Shown piece by piece: positions 35,430 through 42,725 of a stretch of DNA of 64,000 nt. Position 1 is the stretch's first letter; each line of letters begins with the position of its first letter. The stretch is from Flavobacterium johnsoniae (lineage in GTDB: Bacteria > Bacteroidota > Bacteroidia > Flavobacteriales > Flavobacteriaceae). The position numbers and the translations under genes were made by a program. The notes beneath the pieces were generated by a model. The model had not been told where the DNA came from and did not search any database. It saw only the letters and a list, made by a program, of their open reading frames with translations. The stretch lies in NCBI RefSeq assembly GCF_030388325.1, contig NZ_CP103794.1, positions 3,534,001 through 3,598,000 of the forward strand, given 5' to 3'.

Positions 35430-36100
35430 TTTTCCCATTTGTATCCTTCTCCGTAAACGGTTTTAATATAGTCGCCCGAGCCGGCTTTGGAGAGTTTCTT
35501 TTTGAGGTTTTTGATGTGGGCGTAGATGAAGTCATGGCTGTCGAGCATATCGGCCATGTCGCCTGAAAGGTGTTCGGCGATGGCTGCCTTTGACAGGACC
35601 TTGTCATTGTTGCCGATCAGGAACAGAAGAAGGTTGAGCTCCTTTCTGGTCAGTTCTAGCTTTCGGTCATTGACCAGCACGGTTTTGGTGAACACCTCGA
35701 TCCTGATCTCATGGAACACCACGCTGTTGCTTCCCTTGAAGTTCCTGCGCCGAACCAGCGCCTGCATCCTTACCAGCAGTTCGGCAAGATGGAAGGGTTT
35801 GGTGAGGTAGTCGTCGGCGCCCAGACTGAAGCTTTCCAGCCTTGTCTCCAAGGTCTCTTTTGCCGATATGATTATTACCCCGTCGGTCTTGTCTTTGCTT
35901 CGAAGCTCCCTGAGGATATCAAAACCATCTCCGTCGGGAAGGCCCAGGTCAAGCAGTATGCAGTCGTAGTCATAATTGTCAATCTTATGGATGGCCTGCG
36001 CATAATTGTGCGCCGTTTCGCATTTTACGCCGTTGTCCTTGAAATAGCTCTGTATGCTTTGAGCGATATCCTGTTCGTCTTCTATGATTAAAATTTTCAT
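35426..36100 (-). CDS. OmpR-family response regulator
   Basis: 224 residues. Receiver domain: ILIIEDEQDI, acceptor Asp in DCILLDLGLPDGDG, IIISAKE and DYLTKPFHLAEL. The C-terminal winged helix is complete, ending YIKTVYGEGYKWEK. It is translationally coupled to the kinase gene. A degenerate copy of the conserved element lies about 125 bp upstream, so the pair may regulate itself together with the flanking envelope genes. Confidence 0.96.
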   Translation of the reverse strand: MKILIIEDEQDIAQSIQSYFKDNGVKCETAHNYAQAIHKIDNYDYDCILLDLGLPDGDGFDILRELRSKDKTDGVIIISAKETLETRLESFSLGADDYLTKPFHLAELLVRMQALVRRRNFKGSNSVVFHEIRIEVFTKTVLVNDRKLELTRKELNLLLFLIGNNDKVLSKAAIAEHLSGDMADMLDSHDFIYAHIKNLKKKLSKAGSGDYIKTVYGEGYKWEK

Positions 36101-36223
36101 GATGCCTTTTTCTTACCTCCCCATGACAGTGCATATACCTACTAAATTTAAGAATTTATGGCCAAATATGCGCTGCGGGGGATCATTTTTTTAAATACGG
36201 CACTGCCGTGCATATTACAGGAT

Positions 36224-36261
36224 GTAATAATACGGCTCAATTTTGAATTAATTCTGAATTT
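36224..36261 (-). promoter_or_regulatory. Conserved element upstream of the two-component genes (copy 2, degenerate)
   Basis: On the minus strand it reads AAATTCAGAATTAATTCAAA followed by ATTGAG. The first 23 or so positions match the copies at 34012 and 39584; the TGTAAAC half is not kept. The surrounding 36101-36415 stretch holds no gene I can support. Confidence 0.45.
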
Positions 36262-36415
36262 TTACCTCCAGAGTTTTTTTTTTGCGCAAAAACTTCCTTT
36301 AGCTTTCCGGTCTCTGATAAAGATTCCCCCAGCAATGAAAACTGGATGCCGGGAGAATCAAATCAAAAAAAACAGAGTTTGGGTACATGCAAATGTTCCT
36401 GTTGGGCTATATTTT

Positions 36416-37066
36416 TCAGCGCTGGACCATGCTTGAAATTATGTTGATGCTCAATGCCAGTATGGTAGTGTTGAACATAAAGGAGAGCACCCCGTGCACC
36501 AGTGCGGTCCTTCTTATCTTCCTGTCCAGTATGGCAACATCGGACACCTGAAAGGTTGTGCCGATCACAAATGAGAAATAGACAAAGTCGAGATAGTCAG
36601 GTTCGCCTTTTCCGGGAAAATCAAGGCCATTGAGCGAATAATGCAGATTGGCGTATTTGAAGGCAAATGTGGTATGGACCACCGCCCAGGCCGTTCCCAC
36701 CGATGAGAGTGTCATCACCACATGCAGCGCCAGCTCGGAGCCTGACTTCTGCTCGGCCGAAACATACAGCAGCACGATCCCCAGAAGGCTGACGGCCGTT
36801 GTAAGGAGCATGAACAGGGAAAGCACAGCGCGTCCCGAGTCCTGGTCTTTGGCATTCTTCTTGAGCTCGGCCACACGGCAGGTGAATATGGTGAACCAGG
36901 AGAAAAACAGCTGGGTGAGCGAAAAAGCCAGCCATACCGCCATGATGTGCACCGAAGGCCTGCTGGTTCCTATTTCAAGGACAACGGCTGTGAGCAGCCC
37001 CGCCGAAGCGGATATTGCCAGCCTTGACCTGTTGCTGAGCCGGTTGATAAATACTGTTCCATTCAT
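36416..37066 (-). CDS. DUF1345 membrane protein
   Basis: 216 residues with five or six hydrophobic segments. The DUF1345 hallmarks are LHVVMTLSSVGTAWAVVHT, FAFKYANLHY, and PDYLDFVYFSFVIGTTFQVSD, followed by RRTALVHGVLSFMFNT. The family has an ion-channel-like last part, but its function is unproven. It follows EptA by 39 bp and so is third gene of the PAP2-EptA unit. Confidence 0.93.
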   Translation of the reverse strand: MNGTVFINRLSNRSRLAISASAGLLTAVVLEIGTSRPSVHIMAVWLAFSLTQLFFSWFTIFTCRVAELKKNAKDQDSGRAVLSLFMLLTTAVSLLGIVLLYVSAEQKSGSELALHVVMTLSSVGTAWAVVHTTFAFKYANLHYSLNGLDFPGKGEPDYLDFVYFSFVIGTTFQVSDVAILDRKIRRTALVHGVLSFMFNTTILALSINIISSMVQR

Positions 37067-37105
37067 ATGAAATTATTTTTATGGCTTGTGCCGGTTGTTT
37101 GAATC

Positions 37106-38626
37106 CTATTGGTAAATGTTCATGTTTTCATCGTATACGGGGCTTTCCACATCCAGAAAGTTCAGCACGCTGTGAAAGACATGGTACTGCGACACCGTTT
37201 TATTGGTTTTCAGCTTTTTTGAGCCGGGAGATACCCAGACGACAAAGGGTATCTCGAACTGCTCTTTTGGAGCAATGCTCATCGGCAGGCCGTGCATGTA
37301 GAGATTATTTTCCCCGAGGGACTCTCCGTGGTCCGATACAAAAATCATCGTGCTGTCAAATTCCTTGAGCTCTTTCAGGTTCTGGATCACGCGGCTCAAA
37401 AGGTAATCCGTATAGACTATCGTATTGTCGTAGGCGTTCATCAGCTCCTCCTTTGAGCAGTCGGCAAGCTCGACGCTGGTGCAGACCGGATTGAAATACT
37501 GGAACGCCGGAGGATACTTTTTGCTGTAGCTGGGGCCGTGGCTTGTGCTGGTATGCAGCACCAGAAGTATCTTGTCGCTGCTGCTGGCCAGGATCTGCTC
37601 CCGGAAAAGGTTCAGCAGGATCTCGTCGTATGCGCATTCGCTGCCCGGACATGCAGCGCCCAGGTATTTCCGGTCCTGGTAATTTTTGATATGAAGCGGC
37701 GGCTCTCCCCAGTTGGCGGTCCTCCAGATGACCTCGACACCGTTACGGTACAGGTAGTTGGGCAGAATCTCATAGAGATCGCCGGTCTTTTTATGGTCCA
37801 GAATAGCCTTCACGCCGCCGGTGGTATAGGTTGCCGAGGAGACAGCATTGAAGATATGCAGGTTTTCAGTTTTGGAAAGCAGCGGATTGGTGTTCTTCGG
37901 ATAGCCGTACAGCGAGAAATTGGCCCTTCTTGCCGATTCCCCGATGACCAGCACCACAATGGATTTCTTCCTGTTCCCGATGCGGGCATCGGGAAGCAGG
38001 ATTTCCTTCTGGTTTTTCTTGTACTGGTGCACGTAAAACAGGGAAGTGTTGACCGCATAGGACCATGGCATTGCCAGCCCTCCCAATTTTTTGGAATTCT
38101 TGTCGATCCAAAGCCAGCCTGCCGAATTGATAAATACCAGCGCAAGGGCAATAAACAGGCTGCCTGAGCAGAGCAGCGCGAACCTTTTGAGGGGCTCCTT
38201 TATTATCTTTATCCTCAATAGCGCCGCCGCGGGAAGTATCCCGAGCGCGAGCACATAAAGCACCAGCCTGATCGAAAAGTAGGCGCTTGATTCCGCATAA
38301 TTGGTGTTGAGGATATTCCCGATCATGCTTTCATCTATGATCACGCTGTAGGAATTGATGAAATACAGGGCTGCGGCGCTGAGCGCAAAAAAGAGCGAAA
38401 TGAGCAGTCTGCCGAAAATTCCGGTAAGGTAAAGCAGCAGGTAAAAGACCAGGAAATCCAGCACCAGCATCAGCGCGATGAGGCTGGCAATGGTCATAAT
38501 GCCGCTGAATCCCGCGTAATTCAGGTTCCCGAGCACAAAAGAGAAGAAGGGGATATGGAAGAACAGGCAGTTGGCCAGGCTGATTAAGGCTGCCATGCGG
38601 GCTGCCGGGAGTTTACCTTTTAACAT
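37106..38626 (-). CDS. eptA: EptA-type lipid A phosphoethanolamine transferase
   Basis: 506 residues. Five membrane helices are followed by a periplasmic catalytic domain with VVLVIGESARRANFSLYG (metal-binding Glu), SSATYTTGGVK (nucleophile Thr), LLVLHTSTSHGPSY, and VSDHGESLGENNLYMHG. The family transfers phosphoethanolamine to lipid A phosphates and changes surface charge and peptide-antibiotic sensitivity. The exact acceptor here is not known. Its start overlaps the end of the PAP2 gene by 14 bp, so the two are translationally coupled. Confidence 0.93.
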   Translation of the reverse strand: MLKGKLPAARMAALISLANCLFFHIPFFSFVLGNLNYAGFSGIMTIASLIALMLVLDFLVFYLLLYLTGIFGRLLISLFFALSAAALYFINSYSVIIDESMIGNILNTNYAESSAYFSIRLVLYVLALGILPAAALLRIKIIKEPLKRFALLCSGSLFIALALVFINSAGWLWIDKNSKKLGGLAMPWSYAVNTSLFYVHQYKKNQKEILLPDARIGNRKKSIVVLVIGESARRANFSLYGYPKNTNPLLSKTENLHIFNAVSSATYTTGGVKAILDHKKTGDLYEILPNYLYRNGVEVIWRTANWGEPPLHIKNYQDRKYLGAACPGSECAYDEILLNLFREQILASSSDKILLVLHTSTSHGPSYSKKYPPAFQYFNPVCTSVELADCSKEELMNAYDNTIVYTDYLLSRVIQNLKELKEFDSTMIFVSDHGESLGENNLYMHGLPMSIAPKEQFEIPFVVWVSPGSKKLKTNKTVSQYHVFHSVLNFLDVESPVYDENMNIYQ

Positions 38627-39512
38627 ACGCGGCGGTGATTTTATATAGTGATATGGTCAAAACGAACAAAGACAGGCAGAATATGAAAAGGTGCTCCTGC
38701 ATGATCCTGAAGGCCAGCGCAAGCCAGCATCCCGTGAAGGCAATGATGAAGAAGGGGTGGTATTTCCTGTTTCCGATCCATTTCCAAATGCGGTACCTTG
38801 TTGAGATAAATATGCCGGCAAGGGCGCAGCTGTAGCCTATGATTCCCCCGACAAGAACATCAATGGGGTAATGCGCTCCCAGGGCAACCCTTGTGAGTAC
38901 AAGCGCGAGACCTGCTGAAACAAAAAGTGCGCACCAGATGATCCTGTTTCGCAGCCTGGCAGGCATAAAGGCAAACATAAGGATGGAAAGCGCCGTAAAA
39001 ATAGTGATCGAATGCCCAGAAGGCAGGCTGTTGTGCCCTGAGAGGGTCCTTCCGATTATGGTAAAGCTGCCGGTATCATAAAAAGCTGCCGGCCTTGGGA
39101 CATGAAAGAGCTTTTTCAGCACGCTGGAAAACAGGCAGGAAACCAAAAGGGCAGAGGCAAGAGACTCCCATATCTTAGGCGCGTGCAGCACAAAAATGCT
39201 CAGCAGTGATGCCACCACCAGCGTATTTCCGGTTTCGGTGAGATTGTACTGCATTTCAGGATATTGGGACAGGGCGGCATTCAGCATAAAGAAATATTCC
39301 CGCTGGATCAGGATATACGATTCGGCGCGCAGCGCATCGAGCATGAAAAGGAATGCGGCGATGAGCAGCAGCAGCACCGCAGGCAGGAAAAAAAGCGAAG
39401 GCCGCAGCCTTGAGAAGTTGAATGAAACATAAAGATCCAAAAGGGGATTGGCCTTTTCGGACGTGATTTTTTCGATGGGCCCATCGGCATTTTCGAGGAA
39501 TAACTGGCGCAT
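38613..39512 (-). CDS. PAP2-family membrane phosphatase
   Basis: 299 residues. Six or so helices; the three phosphatase motifs are KKLFHVPRP, LPSGHS and TRVALGAHYPID. These match the KX6RP, PSGH and SRX5HX3D signature except for Thr in place of Ser in the third. In this context it could be an LpxE/LpxF-like lipid A phosphatase or an undecaprenyl pyrophosphatase. Pairing with EptA favours lipid A 1- or 4'-dephosphorylation. First gene of its unit, with the conserved element 72-109 bp upstream. Confidence 0.92.
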   Translation of the reverse strand: MRQLFLENADGPIEKITSEKANPLLDLYVSFNFSRLRPSLFFLPAVLLLLIAAFLFMLDALRAESYILIQREYFFMLNAALSQYPEMQYNLTETGNTLVVASLLSIFVLHAPKIWESLASALLVSCLFSSVLKKLFHVPRPAAFYDTGSFTIIGRTLSGHNSLPSGHSITIFTALSILMFAFMPARLRNRIIWCALFVSAGLALVLTRVALGAHYPIDVLVGGIIGYSCALAGIFISTRYRIWKWIGNRKYHPFFIIAFTGCWLALAFRIMQEHLFIFCLSLFVLTISLYKITAAYVKR

Positions 39513-39583
39513 TGTCTGGGACTTTGTTAATGATGGCTTTACATTGGCTTAACCAGGGCAAAACATATCGGATTATTTTTGCC

Positions 39584-39621
39584 GAAAGTTTACAATCCAA
39601 TTTTGTAATCATCCTGAATTT
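39584..39621 (-). promoter_or_regulatory. Conserved element upstream of the PAP2-EptA unit (copy 3)
   Basis: On the minus strand it begins AAATTCAGGATGATTACAAA and ends TTGTAAACTTTC, with a TTACAA-TTGTAA dyad. It matches the copy at 34012-34050 at most positions. Apart from this element I see no feature in 39513-39828. Confidence 0.6.
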
Positions 39622-39828
39622 CCGGACCATCATAAGCGGCGTAAGGAATTTTTTATGCTTCAATGCGCTTACATACAGCGCTTTACGGGTTTCGTTTTTT
39701 CTTCAAAATAATCTCCGGAGCGGCGGGAAAGGCGATAGGGGCAATGGAGGGATGGAGGCCAGGAATTTTACAATTGAAAATTAAAATTATATAATGGTGC
39801 GCATGTCATAATTTGCTAATTTTAGTCC

Positions 39829-40155
39829 GTGAAATTCATCTGCATCATACTGGCTCTGATCATAGTTGCCCTTTCCAGCATTCCATGCGAGAGGGGCGCA
39901 GGCCCGGCGCGCGGGGCGAACGCCGCTTTGAGCAGCCCTTCGGGCACTTTCCAGCCAGCAGATGCATGCTGTCCGTTCTGCACCTGCGTGTGCTGCCGCA
40001 ATATCCCGGCTCTTGCGCCTGCTTTTGTGCTGCAGTCCCCTGCGGCGCCTTCAGCCGCTTTCTTATGTCCGGGCTATATGAAGCGCAATGCCTATTCCGC
40101 CTTTCGCTGCTCCATCTGGCAGCCTCCCCAGTCAGGCCGCTTTTTTTTCACCTAG
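39829..40155 (+). CDS. DUF6660-like exported Cys-rich protein (second copy)
   Basis: 108 residues from GTG 39829. Signal peptide ICIILALIIVALSSIPC, mature cluster ACCPFCTCVCC, C-terminus CSIWQPPQSGRFFF. The motif pair CPFCxCxCC plus SIWQPP is shared with 19749-20072, though the rest has diverged and is Ala/Pro-rich. A TAATTTTAG -7-like box ends just before the GTG, so this transcript may also be leaderless. It lies next to an NRAMP transporter, repeating the metal association. Confidence 0.65.
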   Translation: MKFICIILALIIVALSSIPCERGAGPARGANAALSSPSGTFQPADACCPFCTCVCCRNIPALAPAFVLQSPAAPSAAFLCPGYMKRNAYSAFRCSIWQPPQSGRFFFT

Positions 40156-40171
40156 GGTTCCGGAGAACCCT
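40154..40171 (+). terminator. Hairpin after the second DUF6660-like gene
   Basis: AGGGTTC (40154-40160), loop CGGA, GAACCCT (40165-40171). There is no T-run, so it is a weak terminator or a processing structure. The GC-rich stretch 40172-40380 has no gene I can support. Confidence 0.4.
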
Positions 40172-40380
40172 TAGGGTCGGATCTGCGCAGACCTGCTGCA
40201 GCTTCCGCTTTTCCATTCACGTCCAGACCGCTGCAGACGGGGCCCGGCCAATAGCGCCTGAGCCCCCGGCCGCCATTTCTGCGCTGTCCGCACCCTGCCC
40301 GCCGCCATGCTGATGGCGCGGTCCATGGCCGCAGGCTGCGGCGTGCGCGTCCGGCTTTTAAAAAACTACAGAATTACATT

Positions 40381-40596
40381 ATGCAGAAAATATCCAAAGC
40401 GCTCTATGCGGCGGCAATGCTGCTGCTGGCGGCTGCGCTGGCTTCGAATGCCGCGCTCTATTTTTCAAAAAGGGGAATCCCGGAAACGGCGAAGGCCCTT
40501 AATATCATGACTCCCATTGTAACCCTGGCGTATCTGCTGTCGGTTATGATCATCTATAGAAGATCTAAAAAAAACGGCAGAAATGGGAAGCGCTAA
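40381..40596 (+). CDS. Small two-helix membrane protein upstream of NRAMP
   Basis: 71 residues. Two hydrophobic segments (ALYAAAMLLLAAALASNAAL and MTPIVTLAYLLSVMII) end in a basic tail RRSKKNGRNGKR. Its stop overlaps the NRAMP start by 14 bp, so it is translationally coupled and may be an accessory subunit. I do not recognise a family. Confidence 0.6.
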   Translation: MQKISKALYAAAMLLLAAALASNAALYFSKRGIPETAKALNIMTPIVTLAYLLSVMIIYRRSKKNGRNGKR

Positions 40597-41845
40597 AATA
40601 ATATCAGCAATAAAAGAAAGGGCCAGAGTGCTTGGTCCGGGCCTCATTACGGGAGCCAGCGATGATGACCCTTCGGGAATCGCAACCTATTCCCAGGCGG
40701 GCGCCCAGACGGGTCTTGCCACCTTATGGACCGCGCTTCTGACTTTCCCCCTGATGGCCGCCATCCAGGGAATGTGCGCAAGGATCGGACTGGTCACCGG
40801 CAGGGGCCTCACCCTGACCATCAGGGAGCATTATCCCAAGGGGCTGCTGTACGGCGTGCTGCTGATGAGCTTTCCCGCCATTACCCTGAACATCGGAGCC
40901 AACATAGAGGGCATGGCTGCGGTTGCAAACATGATTTTCCCCGCTGTGCCGGTTCCGGCCTTCTGCCTATGCATCACGGCGGCGCTGATGTTTGCAATCA
41001 TCACCTTTCCGTATCGGAAGATCGCCAGCATCCTAAAATGGCTCTGCCTTTCGCTGCTGCTGTACATGGCGGTGCCCTTTATGATGGACCAGGACTGGGC
41101 GGCTGTCGCGCGCAATGCCTTTATTCCCACTATTGCCCTGAATAAGGATTTTGTCCTGATACTGGTGGCCATATTCGGCACGACGATTTCGCCCTACCTT
41201 TTCTTCTGGCAGGCCACCATGGAAGCGGAGGATGCGGCCCACGGCAGGCAGGATCCCGCTTTGGGCAGACGCAGTCTGGCGGATATGAGAAAGGATGTAA
41301 ATGCGGGGATGCTGCTTTCCAATCTGGTGATGTTTTTTATCATACTGACTGCGGGAAGCGTCCTTTATCCTGCGGGCATACGCCGGATCGATACTGTGGC
41401 CCAGGCGGCTGCGGCTCTGGAGCCCCTGACCGGCAGGCTGACCTATCTTATTTTCGCGGCGGGCGTGCTGGGGACGGGATTTCTGTCCATACCGGTTCTT
41501 GCGGGCTCGCAGTCCTATATGCTGGCCGAGACCTTCGGCTGGAAAACGGGCCTTGATAAGAAATTCCATAAGGCCAAGCTGTTTTACATTTCCATAATTT
41601 TCTCGCTGGCGGTCAGCGTAGGGCTTGACTTTTTTGGAATCAGCGCCATACAGGCGCTGCTCTACACGGCGGTCTGCTATGGGCTGACCGCGCCGGTGAT
41701 GGTTGCGGTGGTCCTGCATATCGGCAACAACAGGAAGATAATGGGCGGGCACACCAATTCGAGGCTTTCAAACGCATTGGGCGCCATTGCCCTTATCATC
41801 ATGTCGGCTGCGGCTGCTGCGCTGCTCTACTTCCTGTTTTTCTAG
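40583..41845 (+). CDS. NRAMP-family divalent metal transporter, divergent
   Basis: 420 residues with about 11 helices. Helix 1 carries GPGLITGASDDDPSGIATYS, in which DPSG replaces the DPGN of Mn/Fe NRAMPs. The helix-6 region reads IFGTTISPYLFFWQATMEAE, so the Met of the usual MPH motif is absent. These are the two metal-binding sites, so selectivity probably differs from MntH and a harder ion such as Mg may be carried. That is inference. It is cotranscribed with the small membrane protein and ends at a strong terminator. Confidence 0.88.
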   Translation: MGSAKIISAIKERARVLGPGLITGASDDDPSGIATYSQAGAQTGLATLWTALLTFPLMAAIQGMCARIGLVTGRGLTLTIREHYPKGLLYGVLLMSFPAITLNIGANIEGMAAVANMIFPAVPVPAFCLCITAALMFAIITFPYRKIASILKWLCLSLLLYMAVPFMMDQDWAAVARNAFIPTIALNKDFVLILVAIFGTTISPYLFFWQATMEAEDAAHGRQDPALGRRSLADMRKDVNAGMLLSNLVMFFIILTAGSVLYPAGIRRIDTVAQAAAALEPLTGRLTYLIFAAGVLGTGFLSIPVLAGSQSYMLAETFGWKTGLDKKFHKAKLFYISIIFSLAVSVGLDFFGISAIQALLYTAVCYGLTAPVMVAVVLHIGNNRKIMGGHTNSRLSNALGAIALIIMSAAAAALLYFLFF

Positions 41846-41881
41846 GGGATGCGCCAGGCGCGGCCCAGCGGATCGGGACAG

Positions 41882-41914
41882 CCCGATGCCCCAATGGGGC
41901 ATCGGGTTTTTTTT
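41882..41914 (+). terminator. Rho-independent terminator after NRAMP
   Basis: CCCGATGCCCC (41882-41892) and GGGGCATCGGG (41896-41906), a perfect 11-bp stem with loop AAT, followed by eight T. A textbook terminator for the plus strand. Confidence 0.92.
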
Positions 41915-41983
41915 GCCCCTGCCCGGCAGAACCCTTATATAAGTTTTAACACCGCATAGGCTGGAAATGTGCGGGCAAATGGC

Positions 41984-41991
41984 TATTTTTG
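41984..41991 (+). promoter_or_regulatory. Bacteroidota -7 promoter element
   Basis: TATTTTTG fits TAnnTTTG and lies 39 bp before the start codon at 42031. Confidence 0.45.
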
Positions 41992-42030
41992 GCAGGCAAT
42001 CTGCCACCTAAAAAAAAAGAGATTTCTGCA

Positions 42031-42276
42031 ATGGAAAAAACGATACGGCTCAAAGTGAGGAAAGATCTGGATGCACAGCAGCAGTCCGGGGTCATAAAGC
42101 TGAAAGGCACCCTCATTTCAAAAGGATATACCCAGATCATCCATATACTGGACCTGAATGAAGAGTTCCATGTCAATACCTTTGAAACGCCATCGGAGAA
42201 GACAGCCGAAGCGATGCAGTACATTGCGGCTTTCATCAGCGCGGAGAAGCTGCTTGATGCCGTGATGACAGACTAG
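42031..42276 (+). CDS. Small alpha/beta protein, unknown
   Basis: 81 residues from ATG 42031; an in-frame TTG at 41989 is less likely. The sequence alternates strands and helices (TLISKGYTQIIHILDLNEE, EKTAEAMQYIAAFISAEKLL) and is cytosolic. No family recognised. It has its own promoter-like box. Confidence 0.5.
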   Translation: MEKTIRLKVRKDLDAQQQSGVIKLKGTLISKGYTQIIHILDLNEEFHVNTFETPSEKTAEAMQYIAAFISAEKLLDAVMTD

Positions 42277-42317
42277 CAGGGAGAAGATGATCTCGCGCGT
42301 CACGACGCGTCAGAGGC

Positions 42318-42630
42318 TCAGCCGATGGGTGAAACCGCCCGCTTTTCTGGCTTTTCGGACCACGTGACCTGCCAGGTTCGGCCATCGAGCTGGTCTACGA
42401 GGATAAACGTGTATGCATCGGCGGTAGGATAGAGGAAGAACCTTCCGTTTTTTTCCTGCGAGGCAGGAACAAGGCTCTGCAATGAAAGGGGCTGCAGGGA
42501 CTTCTTTTTAACAGTGCCCCGCTGGAGATGCCACAGCTGTCCATTTCTATGGCTGTCTTCTGCTTTCCTGGGAAAGCAGGGTGTTGACGGACAGCGCTAA
42601 AAGGAATATGCAAATTTTTTTCAAATCCAT
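42318..42630 (-). pseudogene. Broken paralogue of the WQVQW-repeat secreted protein
   Basis: From ATG 42630 on the minus strand a signal peptide is read (MDLKKICIFLLALSVNTLLS) and stops after QESRRQP. In another frame the sequence continues as RNGQLWHLQRG, SLQPLSLQSLVP, QEKNGRFFLYPT, FILVDQLDGRTWQVTW and ends at TGA 42318. This second part aligns along its length with the product of 16862-17251. The stretch that would carry the first strand of repeat 1 is missing, so a small deletion with frameshift has destroyed the gene. Confidence 0.7.
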
Positions 42631-42725
42631 AAAAATTAAATTGGGACGAAATTTTCCTCCTGTCTGAAGTTAAATGTGAAGTCCTGTAGGGGATATGCCC
42701 TGCATGGCAGCGCCCAGTGTGCCTG

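Noticed and set aside
36158..36436. 92-codon frame upstream of the response regulator
   Set aside because: It runs across the conserved regulatory element and the end of the DUF1345 gene; the product has no recognisable pattern.
39813..40313. A 166-codon frame overlapping the second DUF6660-like gene
   Set aside because: The other frame carries signal peptide, CPFCxCxCC and IWQPP; this one is Arg/Pro-rich shadow sequence.
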